Shown: positions 54,241 to 63,328, counted from the first letter of the stretch. The stretch is DNA of 64,000 nt from an uncultured Bacteroidales bacterium (GCA_945833885.1 CAMAFY010000001.1:326910-390909), one strand, 5' to 3'. Program-made: numbers and translations. The notes: generated from the sequence alone by a model not told the origin.

Positions 54241-55994
54241 ATTGGCTACAGAGCAAACTATCACCCCGGCAGTTTCTTCTGCTCCTCAGCCTATGTATCG
54301 GTCTGGCATCCGGCTTGGCTGCCAATCTTCTCAAATGGCTGATACATTCCATAGAACATTTGCTGACAAAAGGATTCATTATCACACAGGGCAACATCAT
54401 GTATTTGGTTTATCCTTGTGTAGGCATTTTGTTATCTGCAATCTTTATTAAGTTCATTGTACGTGATAACATTGGGCACGGCGTCACAAAAATACTCTAT
54501 GCCCTTTCCCGTAACCAGGGTTTCATCAAAGGGCATAATTGCTGGAGTTCAGTTGTGGCTTCTGCCATAACTATCGGATGCGGAGGTTCTGTTGGTGCGG
54601 AGTCTCCGATTGTGCTTACGGGTTCTGCCATTGGAAGTTTCTTTGGCCGTCTTACAGGTATGGACCACCGTACTCTGATGCTCCTCATTGGATGCGGTGC
54701 ATCTGGTGCAGTTGCCGGTATTTTCAAAGCACCCATTGCAGGTCTTGTATTTACCATAGAGGTACTAATGATTGACCTTACGATGGCATCGCTTGTTCCC
54801 TTACTTGTCAGTTGCGCAGCAGCAGCCTGTGTCAGTTATTTCATTTCCGGTACAAGCACGATGTTTGACTTTAATTTAACCTCTGCTTTCAGTGTCGAAC
54901 GCGTGCCGGCCTGTACGTTTCTCGGCGTTCTTTGCGGACTGATATCCCTCTATTTCACCCGTGTAATGAACAGTTTCGAAAAACTCTTCGGCAAAATCAA
55001 CGGAATTGTCGGAAAATTTGTTCTTGGTAGCATTGTACTTGCACTGCTCATCTACTTGTTCCCCCCACTCTATGGTGAAGGTTACTCTACTATCGAGACC
55101 TTGCTGCACGCTGACAACTCGGCAGATGCTGAGGCTGTCCTCAACAATTCTTGGTTCTACGGTCACTCATCGCTCCTGCTCGTTTATCTGGTATTGATAG
55201 TCCTTGTAAAGGTGTTTGCCACAACCGCTACCAATGGTGGGGGTGGATGTGGTGGTACTTTTGCCCCGTCGCTCTTTTTGGGTTGCATCGGAGGCTATGT
55301 ATTTGCCAACATTTGGAACATGTCCACTCCCTTTGGGGTCACCGTTCCGTGTACCAACTTTGCGCTATTAGGTATGGCCGGCGTCATGAGCGGCGTGTTC
55401 CATGCTCCGCTGACCGGAATTTTCCTTATTGCAGAATTAACGGGTGGATATCAGTTGCTTGTACCTTTGATTATTGTATCCGCTGTCAGTTATATTACCA
55501 TTCATTCATTTGAGCCCCATAGCATCTACTCCATGCGTTTGGCCCGTCGGGGTGAACTCCTGACACACGACAAGGATCAAAGCGTATTGACGTTGATGAA
55601 ACTCGATGAACTGACTGATATCTCACGGCCGACACTTGTGCCGGAAATGACAATGGGAAAGATGCTTCAGGTTGTTTCCACATCAAAGCATTTGCATTTT
55701 GGAGTGGTAAATGCTGGGGGTGTTCTGTTAGGTGTCATAAACATCAACGAATTACGCAATATAATTTTTCGCTCAGAACTCTATAATTCCTTCACCGTCG
55801 AGCAGTTGATGAAACCTCCCAAGGATATTATCCGAACGGATTACCCCATGACAGAGGTGGTTGCACATTTCAACAGTCACGACAATTCCACATTACCGGT
55901 GGTAAAACCCGACGGAATACTCGTAGGTTTCATTACCCGCACAAGACTTTTTAGTGAATACAGAGAAATTATGAAGGACTTCTCGCAAGAATAG
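54237..55994 (+). CDS. ClC family chloride channel/antiporter with CBS pair
   Basis: 585-residue membrane protein. The ClC pore motifs are GCGGSVGAESPIVLTGSA, which contains the gating Glu in the GAESP motif (GKEGP in many relatives), and GGTFAPSLFLGC. About 11 membrane-embedded helices are followed by two CBS domains from about 455 onward (MLQVVSTSKHLHFGVVNAGGVLLG and DNSTLPVVKPDGILVGFITRTRL) that sense nucleotides. The conserved Glu at the internal proton site cannot be confirmed, so channel or Cl-/H+ exchange are both possible. It is coupled to tsaC and precedes menG by 21 bp. Confidence 0.92.
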   Translation: MNWLQSKLSPRQFLLLLSLCIGLASGLAANLLKWLIHSIEHLLTKGFIITQGNIMYLVYPCVGILLSAIFIKFIVRDNIGHGVTKILYALSRNQGFIKGHNCWSSVVASAITIGCGGSVGAESPIVLTGSAIGSFFGRLTGMDHRTLMLLIGCGASGAVAGIFKAPIAGLVFTIEVLMIDLTMASLVPLLVSCAAAACVSYFISGTSTMFDFNLTSAFSVERVPACTFLGVLCGLISLYFTRVMNSFEKLFGKINGIVGKFVLGSIVLALLIYLFPPLYGEGYSTIETLLHADNSADAEAVLNNSWFYGHSSLLLVYLVLIVLVKVFATTATNGGGGCGGTFAPSLFLGCIGGYVFANIWNMSTPFGVTVPCTNFALLGMAGVMSGVFHAPLTGIFLIAELTGGYQLLVPLIIVSAVSYITIHSFEPHSIYSMRLARRGELLTHDKDQSVLTLMKLDELTDISRPTLVPEMTMGKMLQVVSTSKHLHFGVVNAGGVLLGVININELRNIIFRSELYNSFTVEQLMKPPKDIIRTDYPMTEVVAHFNSHDNSTLPVVKPDGILVGFITRTRLFSEYREIMKDFSQE

Positions 55995-56015
55995 TCCGTA
56001 TTATTTAAGAGAACC

Positions 56016-56756
56016 ATGACCTATAAACAAGAAGAAATAAAACCTTACGACCAAGAAGGCGAAAAAGGGATGCAAGTAGAACGCATGTTCGACAACATAG
56101 CCCACAGTTATGACCTTCTCAACCATCTTCTATCATTTGGGGTAGACCGTGGGTGGAGACGAAAAGCCCTTGAAATGTTAAAGCCCTTTGCCCCGAAAAA
56201 GATGCTGGATATGGCAACCGGAACCGGTGATTTTGCCCTTGAAGCAATGCGTATAGTTAAACCGGAGGAATTGCTTGGCGCCGACCTTTCTGAAGGAATG
56301 CTCCAGGTTGCAAGACGCAAGGGACAGAATATTCCCGGACTTCGGTTTGAAAAACATGACTGTATGGACCTGCAATTACAGGACAATACTTTTGATGCGG
56401 TTACAGTTGCGTATGGCGTCAGGAACTTTCCTGACTTAGAACGTGGCCTGAAGGAACTGTTTCGAGTGCTGCGTCCTGGCGGACATCTTGTCATTATCGA
56501 GTTAACCAGCCCTAAGAATTTCCCGATGAAGCAACTCTTTTGGCTGTACAGTCATGTGGTTATGCCGATAGTTGGGAAAATAGTTAGCCGCGATTCCAAG
56601 GCATACACCTATCTTCCTGCTACGATGGAGGCTTTTCCGCAGGGAGAAATCATGAAAGGAATTCTACAGAAAGTGGGATATGAAGAGGTATTCTTCAAAC
56701 GTTTCACCTTCGGACTTTCCACATTATATATGGCAACTAAAGCGAACCGTGCATGA
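56016..56756 (+). CDS. menG: Demethylmenaquinone methyltransferase
   Basis: 246-residue UbiE/MenG-type SAM methyltransferase for the last step of menaquinone synthesis. Family motifs are YDLLNHLLSFGVDRGWRRKAL, the SAM loop LDMATGTGDFALEA, and VAYGVRNFPDLERGLKEL. Menaquinone is the expected quinone in anaerobic Bacteroidales. The last four bases overlap the aroE start (ATGA). Confidence 0.95.
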   Translation: MTYKQEEIKPYDQEGEKGMQVERMFDNIAHSYDLLNHLLSFGVDRGWRRKALEMLKPFAPKKMLDMATGTGDFALEAMRIVKPEELLGADLSEGMLQVARRKGQNIPGLRFEKHDCMDLQLQDNTFDAVTVAYGVRNFPDLERGLKELFRVLRPGGHLVIIELTSPKNFPMKQLFWLYSHVVMPIVGKIVSRDSKAYTYLPATMEAFPQGEIMKGILQKVGYEEVFFKRFTFGLSTLYMATKANRA

Positions 56757-57523
56757 AACGCTTTGGATTAATCGGATACCCTCTTGGACATAGTTTCAGT
56801 GTCGGCTATTTTACGGAAAAGTTCAGCCGCGAAAACATTGAAGCCCGCTACGATAATTACGCCGTTCCCGTAGTTGACGGTTTGCGTGATTTGGTAGCAG
56901 GAATTCCTGAACTTTGTGGATTGAACGTAACAATTCCACATAAGCAGAATGTCATTCCGCTACTTGACGAACTAAGCGCGGATGCCCGTGCCATTGGAGC
57001 CGTCAATGTGATTGCCATAAAGCGAAAATCCACACCTCAAGGAACAAAAATAATCTTAAAAGGATATAACTCCGACGTGATAGGTTTTGCTGACAGCCTT
57101 AGGCCTCTTCTCCGTCCTCATCACAGAAAAGCCCTTGTTCTTGGTACCGGAGGAGCCTCGTGTGCTGTGATTACAGCCTTAAAGAAGATGGAGATAGAGG
57201 TGCTTTGCGTAAGCCGTCGGCCACAGAAAAATCACTGCGACACACCCGTAATCACCTATGCGGATGTGACGTCTGAGATTATCGCCTCTCATCATCTAAT
57301 AGTAAATTGCACTCCTTTGGGAATGAGTCCGCATATAGATGCTGCCCCTGACATTCCTTATCACAAGATTACAGAACAGCATTTGGCATACGATCTAATC
57401 TACAATCCGTCAGAAACGCTCTTCTTAAAGCGCGCCTCAGCACAAGGCGCCGTTGTGAAAAACGGGTTGGAAATGCTCCATTTACAGGCAGAGGCCAGTT
57501 GGGAATTCTGGAATATGGAATGA
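56753..57523 (+). CDS. aroE: Shikimate dehydrogenase
   Basis: NADPH-dependent reduction of 3-dehydroshikimate in aromatic amino acid synthesis. 256 residues, compact family form. The substrate site is GYPLGHSFS, the catalytic Lys lies in NVTIPHKQN, and the cofactor loop is LGTGGASCAVITAL. C-terminal DLIYNPSETLFLKRA is also characteristic. It closes the acyltransferase-tsaC-ClC-menG-aroE run. Confidence 0.95.
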   Translation: MKRFGLIGYPLGHSFSVGYFTEKFSRENIEARYDNYAVPVVDGLRDLVAGIPELCGLNVTIPHKQNVIPLLDELSADARAIGAVNVIAIKRKSTPQGTKIILKGYNSDVIGFADSLRPLLRPHHRKALVLGTGGASCAVITALKKMEIEVLCVSRRPQKNHCDTPVITYADVTSEIIASHHLIVNCTPLGMSPHIDAAPDIPYHKITEQHLAYDLIYNPSETLFLKRASAQGAVVKNGLEMLHLQAEASWEFWNME

Positions 57524-57616
57524 TTTTTTCGTATTAATATTCCGCATTTTTGCCACATCTGCAATATAAACTATGACATAATTTTGAGAATCTACGGTAT
57601 TTTCTGATGAAAAGCC

Positions 57617-57647
57617 TTTGCTCTTCAAGAAATAATTGATAATTTTG
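57617..57647 (+). promoter_or_regulatory. Bacteroidetes promoter for rpmE
   Basis: TTTG (57617-57620), a 19-base spacer and TAATTTTG (57640-57647), the best match in the window. Transcription starts near 57654, giving a 73-base leader. A second TAATTTTG lies at 57579-57586 without a properly spaced upstream box. Confidence 0.8.
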
Positions 57648-57726
57648 CTGCGATTTTTGAGTTAACCGTGTTCGCTCGGGAAACCCATAATGAACAAATA
57701 AACGAACAAATAACCATCAAAACACA

Positions 57727-57978
57727 ATGAAAAAAGGTATCCATCCCGAAAATTATCGTCCTGTTGTATTCAAGGATATGAGCAACGGTGACATGTTCCT
57801 CTCTCGTTCTACTTGCAAGACCAATGACACAGTTGTCTTTGAAGGTGAAGAGTATCCCGTAGTTAAACTCGAAATTTCTTCGACTTCTCACCCCTTCTAT
57901 ACGGGTAAGAGCAAACTTGTCGACACCGCTGGTCGCGTAGATAAGTTCATGAGCCGCTATGCTCGTAGCCGCAAATAA
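57727..57978 (+). CDS. rpmE: 50S ribosomal protein L31, type B
   Basis: 83 residues. [17 protein letters not shown] is the L31 start; [27 protein letters not shown] is the conserved C-terminus. The zinc-binding Cys motifs of type A are missing (one Cys only), marking the zinc-independent C-minus form. It has its own promoter and a strong terminator 26 bp downstream. Confidence 0.97.
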   Translation: MKKGIHPENYRPVVFKDMSNGDMFLSRSTCKTNDTVVFEGEEYPVVKLEISSTSHPFYTGKSKLVDTAGRVDKFMSRYARSRK

Positions 57979-58003
57979 ACTGCAGGGTACCACAATGTAA
58001 CAC

Positions 58004-58053
58004 AACTTCGGTTGTCTGTTTCCTCAAAAGGAGCGGACAACCGAAGTTTTTTT
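58004..58053 (+). terminator. Terminator after rpmE
   Basis: Perfect 13-bp arms AACTTCGGTTGTC (58004-58016) and GACAACCGAAGTT (58036-58048), then a run of T through 58053. Confidence 0.9.
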
Positions 58054-58068
58054 GTGTTTTATTTGAAA

Positions 58069-58156
58069 AAAATACGGAAGTTTTATGTGAAAAGTTCCGC
58101 ATTTTAATGCAAAAAGTACGGATGTTTTATATGCAAACATCCGCATTATGATGAGG
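58069..58156. repeat. 22-bp-period intergenic repeat array E (4 units)
   Basis: Units start at 58069, 58091, 58113 and 58135. Orientation alternates: forward AAAATACGGAAGTTT, inverse AAAGTTCCGCATTTT, forward AAAGTACGGATGTTT, inverse AAACATCCGCATTAT. Adjacent units can therefore pair. It lies between the rpmE terminator and the convergent yraN, and starts only 16 bp after the terminator. Confidence 0.85.
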
Positions 58157-58273
58157 AAAACATTGAAGTTTCACATATCTTGTCCTTTAATACTCTTTCC
58201 GTTTCCCGGACGATGTTTTAATCTGTCCCAGATTTCCCGTCTAATGGTTTCTGACCAATAGAATTAAAAGAAG

Positions 58274-58329
58274 AAGCGTTACAATACATTTCCCTGAAAG
58301 GCTGATGTACTGTAACGCTTCCCTTTTTT
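58274..58329. terminator. Bidirectional terminator between rpmE region and yraN
   Basis: AAGCGTTACAATACAT (58274-58289) pairs with ATGTACTGTAACGCTT (58305-58320) with one A-C mismatch. Plus-strand T6 follows (58324-58329) and the minus strand has a CTTCTTCTTTT tail. It ends the leftward small protein-ompH-yraN unit. Confidence 0.8.
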
Positions 58330-58403
58330 GCTTTTTTGTATGGTCTTCCGTGCAAACTATCCAAGAACTACCACAAAGAACCCTTTATCGTAAATAGGAA
58401 AAA

Positions 58404-58802
58404 CTATAAGTCCCATCCAAAAAGGTTGTCCTTTCTCTTTGGTTTAAGGAAGAAGGCATATTTGATATGTCGCATTTTCCAGGTACCGTCTTGAACGGTG
58501 TTCGCTATAACGTCAAATCGGAAAGGTTTCTCCTGCAGTCTGTAGGTCGAGAGATATTCCTCTGCCGCTCTTGACATACGGTACATCCGGTTTGTATTTA
58601 CCGCCTCCTCGGGTTTCACATCCTCATAGAAAGTTCGAGTCTTCACTTCAACGAATACAATTTCTCCGTAGTATTCGGCAATAATGTCAATCTCGCACTC
58701 CATACCATGCCAGTTGCATTCAAGGATGTGATAGCCTGTTAAGAGCAGATATAGCACGGCCCTTGTTTCGCCTTCCTTGCCTAAATCATTGTGTTCTGCC
58801 AC
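58404..58802 (-). CDS. yraN: YraN/UPF0102 family nuclease-like protein
   Basis: 132 residues of the UPF0102 family, related in fold to Holliday-junction-resolvase/PD-(D/E)xK nucleases. The core is EGETRAVLYLLLTGYHILECNW and EIDIIAEYYGEIVFVEVKTRT, which hold the Asp and E-x-K metal residues. Biological role is not settled. It lies 46 bp downstream of the OmpH-like gene and is the last gene of a three-gene leftward unit. Confidence 0.9.
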   Translation of the reverse strand: MAEHNDLGKEGETRAVLYLLLTGYHILECNWHGMECEIDIIAEYYGEIVFVEVKTRTFYEDVKPEEAVNTNRMYRMSRAAEEYLSTYRLQEKPFRFDVIANTVQDGTWKMRHIKYAFFLKPKRKDNLFGWDL

Positions 58803-58848
58803 ATCTTGTCATTTTGATGGTTAAGACAGATACATGCATTAAGCGTGA

Positions 58849-59445
58849 TTATTTGCTCTTTTTCCAACGTTTGTTCATCCCCTTTACGACCTCCTCCGTA
58901 ATATTATATGAAGCATCGGCATAAAGGATGTTGTCACCGGACTTCGCAAGTATCATGCTGTAATGTCCGTCTTTGTTGAGAATTTTGATGTAGTTCTGCA
59001 GACTGTCATGCAGACTTTCGTTGAAGGCATCCTGTTCTTTTTGAAGTTCTATGGCATACTTCTCCTGCAGTTGTGCGCCTTGCGTCTGCATATTCTGCAA
59101 ACGTTGTTGTGCTGCCTCATATTCTGCTTGTGATGGATAGCCACTACTCTGCATTTTTTTTGCAAATTCCGCATAGGCCTGCTGAAAAGCACGTTCCTTA
59201 GCCTGAACTTCACTTGCATATCCCTGACTCTTTGCCTCAAGACGGCTTTTGGCTTCTTTGCACATTTCAAGTTGAGTCATCAGGCTATCCACATCAACGT
59301 AGGCAATGGTGGGTTGTCCTGCTACGGCTTCTGCTCGGGGTAGACCATTGTCTTTCGGAGCAAGACTTTTGTTGCCTTCGCGATTACAACTGCAAAAGGC
59401 GAGCGAAATGCCCAGTAATACCAGTGTGAAAAATGGTTTATTCAT
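58849..59445 (-). CDS. OmpH/Skp-like periplasmic chaperone lipoprotein
   Basis: 198 residues. A lipoprotein signal (MNKPFFTLVLLGISLAFCSC) is followed by a Skp-type coiled coil: AYVDVDSLMTQLEMCKEAKSRLEAKSQGY, long Gln/Ala/Glu-rich helices, then NILYADASYNITEEVVKGMNKRWKKSK. Skp binds unfolded outer-membrane proteins in transit. The lipid anchor differs from soluble E. coli Skp; lipid-anchored forms occur in Bacteroidetes. It lies 19 bp after the small membrane protein. Confidence 0.9.
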   Translation of the reverse strand: MNKPFFTLVLLGISLAFCSCNREGNKSLAPKDNGLPRAEAVAGQPTIAYVDVDSLMTQLEMCKEAKSRLEAKSQGYASEVQAKERAFQQAYAEFAKKMQSSGYPSQAEYEAAQQRLQNMQTQGAQLQEKYAIELQKEQDAFNESLHDSLQNYIKILNKDGHYSMILAKSGDNILYADASYNITEEVVKGMNKRWKKSK

Positions 59446-59464
59446 ATATGTGGGGTGTATAATA

Positions 59465-59686
59465 TTAATTAAATATTGTGTGTTGACTCTTTTCGTTTAC
59501 TGCATGACGATTGATGGTACGGGCTTCGCGGTCTTGTTGTCTTGCACAGTGAATGCCTTTTTGACGTAAATAACGGTTGCCGCTGACGTGAGAGTTTATA
59601 AATCGTCCGCGAATGATGATGCCGACAGAGAGCAATACAACAGCAACAGCAACAAGAATGAGGGTAAGAAAAAAGATTTTTTCCAT
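59465..59686 (-). CDS. Conserved small membrane protein of Bacteroidetes
   Basis: 73 residues. One membrane helix (MEKIFFLTLILVAVAVVLLSVGIII) is followed by a short soluble tail with the pattern FINSHVSGNRYLRQKGIHCARQQDREAR. Close relatives, with HVSGN and a conserved G-I-x-C, are common in Bacteroidales, so I treat this as a real gene. Function unknown; the single Cys after the helix suggests ligand binding or a redox or lipid contact, but that is inference. It leads the unit with ompH and yraN, and a promoter lies 44-74 bp upstream. Confidence 0.8.
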   Translation of the reverse strand: MEKIFFLTLILVAVAVVLLSVGIIIRGRFINSHVSGNRYLRQKGIHCARQQDREARTINRHAVNEKSQHTIFN

Positions 59687-59716
59687 AAATGATAGAGAAT
59701 ATCACGCAATTTATCG

Positions 59717-59760
59717 TACCTTTGCGCTGCAAATTTAAGACGAAAAAGACGATTCTGCAA
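59717..59760. promoter_or_regulatory. Overlapping divergent promoters (ompH unit and pepD)
   Basis: Leftward: TAAATTTG (59737-59730) with TTG at 59760-59758, spacer 20, start near 59723. Rightward: TACCTTTG (59717-59724), no clear -33 box, start near 59731, giving pepD a leader of about 157 bases. The two -7 boxes are only 5 bp apart, so the polymerases would compete. Confidence 0.6.
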
Positions 59761-59887
59761 GTATCCGCCTCCCAAAAGTCGGATATTTGATGCTAATTTA
59801 GGCTTAGCGGTATGTTTTTCCCGTATGGAAAACGGAACAGAATCCCATGATATCTTTAATAAATATAATAAAAATCAGTAAGTAACC

Positions 59888-61345
59888 ATGAGCAAACTTG
59901 AACCCCAGTCCGTATTTGAGTGCTTTGCAAAGGTCAATCAGGTGCCACGTCCATCAAAGCGTGAAGAGAAGATGATAGAATTTCTCCGTCAATTCGGAGA
60001 GGACCTCGGATTAGAAACCAATGTTGATGAAACCGGTAACGTCATTATCCGTAAGCCTGCAACTCCGGGGTATGAGAATCGTAAAACCGTAATCCTACAG
60101 AGTCACATGGATATGGTTTGCGAGAAGAACAAGGACGTTGATTTCGATTTTGAGAAAGATGCAATCCAAACTTACGTGGATGGTGAGTGGATGAAGGCAA
60201 AAGGTACAACCCTTGGTGCCGACGACGGAATCGGAGTTGCCATGGAAATGGCTCTTTTACTCGCCAATGATATTGAACATGGTCCTATTGAATGCGTCTT
60301 CACCCGCGATGAGGAAACCGGACTTACCGGAGCAGAAGGTATGAAACCCGGCTTTATGAGTGGTGATTATCTCATCAATTTGGATTCTGAAGACGAAGGA
60401 GAGATCTTTGTAAGTTGTGCCGGTGGCGTACGGACCGAGGGACGTTACGGTTTTCCCATCGCAGAAAGAGAGTCGACAAATGGAATGTTTGTTGCGAATC
60501 TTGTCGTAAAAGGACTTACAGGTGGCCATTCCGGAGACGACATAAACAAGAATCGCGCTAATGCAAACAAGATACTTGTGCGTTTCCTTTGCGAGGAAAT
60601 GGACAAGACTGACCTTCGACTTATTGACATCCAGGCCGGCGGTCTTCATAACGCAATACCCCGTGAAGCCCGTGCAACCATTGCAGTTCCTATGGATTTT
60701 AAAGAGCAGTTGCGCATCGACAACAATGTTTTTGCTGCCAATCTCCGTGAAGAATTCTCAGTAACCGAGCCGACGATGATAATAGATCTTGAAAGTTCCG
60801 TTGAGGACGTCCGCCCCGCTCTTGAGAAAAACAAGGCTTCTCTGATGCTGAAGAGCCTGTTTGCCGTACATAATGGCATCTATGCCATGAGTCAAGATCT
60901 TGAAGGGCTGGTAGAAACAAGCAGCAATCTTGCAAGTATACATCTTGTAGACGAGGAGGTAATTGTCAATAGCAGTCAACGTTCAAGCCTGCCTTCCAAT
61001 ATCCCCAACATGGCACATATTGTCCGTTGTGCCTTGGAACTCGGTGGTGCACGCTGTGTAACCAATGAAGGATATCCCGGATGGAAGATGAACCCCAAGA
61101 GCGAAATCCTTAAAATTGCACGTGAAAGTTACGTTCGAATCTTCGGAAAAGAACCTAAGGTGAAGGCCATACATGCCGGTCTTGAATGCGGGCTTTTCAG
61201 TGAAAAATACCCAAACCTTGACATGGTAAGTTTCGGTCCTACCCTTCGTGGAGTGCATTCTCCTGATGAAAAACTGCTGATTCCTACCGTAAAAATGGTA
61301 TGGGATCATTTACTTGACATACTGAAAAATATTCCTGTCAAATAA
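59888..61345 (+). CDS. pepD: Aminoacyl-histidine dipeptidase (PepD)
   Basis: 485-residue M20 metallopeptidase that hydrolyses Xaa-His and other dipeptides in the cytoplasm. Metal ligands include His73 and Asp75 region (LQSHMDMVCEK), Asp112 in LGADDGIG and Glu142-143 in RDEETGLTG. The lid domain covers roughly 205-390, and GLECGLFSEKYPNLDMVSFGPT is the C-terminal ligand region. Length and motifs fit PepD. It has its own candidate promoter and no close neighbour. Confidence 0.95.
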   Translation: MSKLEPQSVFECFAKVNQVPRPSKREEKMIEFLRQFGEDLGLETNVDETGNVIIRKPATPGYENRKTVILQSHMDMVCEKNKDVDFDFEKDAIQTYVDGEWMKAKGTTLGADDGIGVAMEMALLLANDIEHGPIECVFTRDEETGLTGAEGMKPGFMSGDYLINLDSEDEGEIFVSCAGGVRTEGRYGFPIAERESTNGMFVANLVVKGLTGGHSGDDINKNRANANKILVRFLCEEMDKTDLRLIDIQAGGLHNAIPREARATIAVPMDFKEQLRIDNNVFAANLREEFSVTEPTMIIDLESSVEDVRPALEKNKASLMLKSLFAVHNGIYAMSQDLEGLVETSSNLASIHLVDEEVIVNSSQRSSLPSNIPNMAHIVRCALELGGARCVTNEGYPGWKMNPKSEILKIARESYVRIFGKEPKVKAIHAGLECGLFSEKYPNLDMVSFGPTLRGVHSPDEKLLIPTVKMVWDHLLDILKNIPVK

Positions 61346-61659
61346 GGAGATTTTCATTCATAAGTGCTTACATCTCCGCATTCTATGCAATGTGAACGAA
61401 TTCGTTCATAGAGGAAAATACTGCAAAGATATTGTTTTTACGAGACAGATTCCTAAATATCGAAGTCTTCCAAACACTCTTTTTTGTAAAGAACTTCCGA
61501 ACACGATTCCTTTATTATACATAAAATGAGGGGAAAGCAACGTTCATGCAGGAGAAATTTACAGCAAAAATTCAACCTAAATTCCGAAATCGGCGGGAAC
61601 AGCATTTGATTCCCGCCGATAAATTTCTTGGACTTTTTGTTTTTGACATCATTACAACA

Positions 61660-63135
61660 TTGAAGAAGTTCCCTCTTTTCATCTTGACATTGTTGCTTTT
61701 CATGCTTGCCTCTTGCCTTGGTGAAGAGCAATTTTCCGCGTCTCCCAGCGACAAACTTGTGTTCTCACAGGATACCGTTGCCTTTGACACTGTCATCACA
61801 GGTCAAAGTACCAATACGTATACTTTCCAAATCTTTAACCCAAACAAGAAAGCCATACAGATAAATAAGGCGGCATTAGGTGGTGGAAGTACGTCACCGT
61901 TCTCTGCAAATGTTGATGGCATGTGGCTTTCTGGCGGTGAAGGCGGACCATTTACCATATATTCGGAGGACAGTCTTCGTGTATTTGTCAATTTGAAAGC
62001 CCCTGTAACGAATGAGGATACCCCTCAGGCAATAGAAGAGCATCTCTCATTTTTACTTGAAAGCGGACTGGAACAGCGGGTAATACTCACGGCTTCAGGA
62101 CAAGATGTCGTGACGCTTTGTGGTGAAGTTATTGAAGAAAACACACTATTTCAAAGCCCTCGACCTTATCAGATTCTGGACAGCCTTGTGGTAAGCGAGG
62201 GAGCGACACTGACTTTAGCGGAAGGTGTCCGCCTCTATTTCCATCCTGAAGCGGAATTTGTGGTGCATGGAACCCTCAAAGCACAAGGAACATTTGAGAA
62301 TCCCATTGTAATGCGTGGTGACCGACTCGGAAACATGTTCTCAAATCAGCCATACGATCGTATTCCCGGTCAGTGGGGAGGAGTGCATTTTACGGCAACA
62401 AGCAAAGATAATGATATGACCTGGTGTGACATTCATGCTGGAGACTATGGTATTCTTTGCGACTCTTCTTCGCTGGATATTCAGAAGTTGATTGTTGACA
62501 ACAGCATAATTCACAACACGCGAGGCGACGCTTTCCGTGCCCGTCACTGCATAACCTTCGTAGGAAATTGCCAGATTACAAACTCTGGTGGGAACTGTGT
62601 GACGCTGAATGGAGGTGACCACACCTTCGTTCATTGCACTATAGGTCAGTTCTATCCGTTTACCGGAGGTCGTGGTGTGGCATTAAACTTTACGAATTTC
62701 GAGAATGGCGCGCCTCTCCCCCTTGTTCGTTGCCAATTTGTCAACAGTATCATTACAGGATATGCGGACGACGACATCATGGGCGAGGCTGCAGAAGAGT
62801 TTAAAGATGCACCTTTCAATTACGTTTTCAAAAACTGCCTGCTCAATACACCACGAGTTGAAAACGAAGCACTCATAGATTGTCTGTTTGAAGAGGACAA
62901 TGAAGACAAAGATCTGCGGCGTGCAGGAAATTTTTATCCGGAGTTCGACAACAGTCTTCTGGTCTACCCCTTTACACTTTCCTATAAGAGCGCTGCTGTT
63001 AACAAGGCTGACTTAGAACTTACGCGCCAGTCCGGCTACATTTATGACCTCAATGGAAGGTCGCGTACAGAAGATGGTATGCCCGACATCGGGGCTTATG
63101 AGGCTTTTCCGATGGAGGAGAATACAGAACAATAG
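61660..63135 (+). CDS. Surface lipoprotein with right-handed beta-helix
   Basis: About 492 residues. I choose the TTG start at 61660, because it gives a compact lipoprotein signal (KKFPLFILTLLLFMLASC) with the lipid-receiving Cys at about residue 19. An ATG at 61546 would add 38 basic residues before it. The N-terminal part SPSDKLVFSQDTVAFDTVITGQ is shared by many Bacteroidales surface lipoproteins. The middle shows parallel beta-helix rungs (HGTLKAQGTFENPIVMRGDRLG, DNSIIHNTRGDAFRARHC). The end NGRSRTEDGMPDIGAYE is a typical C-terminus of such proteins. No catalytic motif was found; glycan or adhesion roles are possible. Confidence 0.8.
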   Translation: MKKFPLFILTLLLFMLASCLGEEQFSASPSDKLVFSQDTVAFDTVITGQSTNTYTFQIFNPNKKAIQINKAALGGGSTSPFSANVDGMWLSGGEGGPFTIYSEDSLRVFVNLKAPVTNEDTPQAIEEHLSFLLESGLEQRVILTASGQDVVTLCGEVIEENTLFQSPRPYQILDSLVVSEGATLTLAEGVRLYFHPEAEFVVHGTLKAQGTFENPIVMRGDRLGNMFSNQPYDRIPGQWGGVHFTATSKDNDMTWCDIHAGDYGILCDSSSLDIQKLIVDNSIIHNTRGDAFRARHCITFVGNCQITNSGGNCVTLNGGDHTFVHCTIGQFYPFTGGRGVALNFTNFENGAPLPLVRCQFVNSIITGYADDDIMGEAAEEFKDAPFNYVFKNCLLNTPRVENEALIDCLFEEDNEDKDLRRAGNFYPEFDNSLLVYPFTLSYKSAAVNKADLELTRQSGYIYDLNGRSRTEDGMPDIGAYEAFPMEENTEQ

Positions 63136-63328
63136 TGATTCCCCTTTATTATGCAGGCCGTATTCTCTCCATCCCATCATTTGTTTTCAAAACAAGATTT
63201 GGAAATATAAACAAGAAACGGAACCCTTCATAAGTGAATATCCGAGACTCCAAGGCTTTTTCCGTAATCTTTTTTAATAAAACTATCCTTTTCTGGATTG
63301 TCATATATCTGTAAAAACCTTATTCAAC

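Noticed and set aside
7680..58156. The five repeat arrays as CRISPR
   Set aside because: Repeat cores are 15 bp with 7-bp linkers, far shorter than spacers; units invert within arrays; no cas genes are present.
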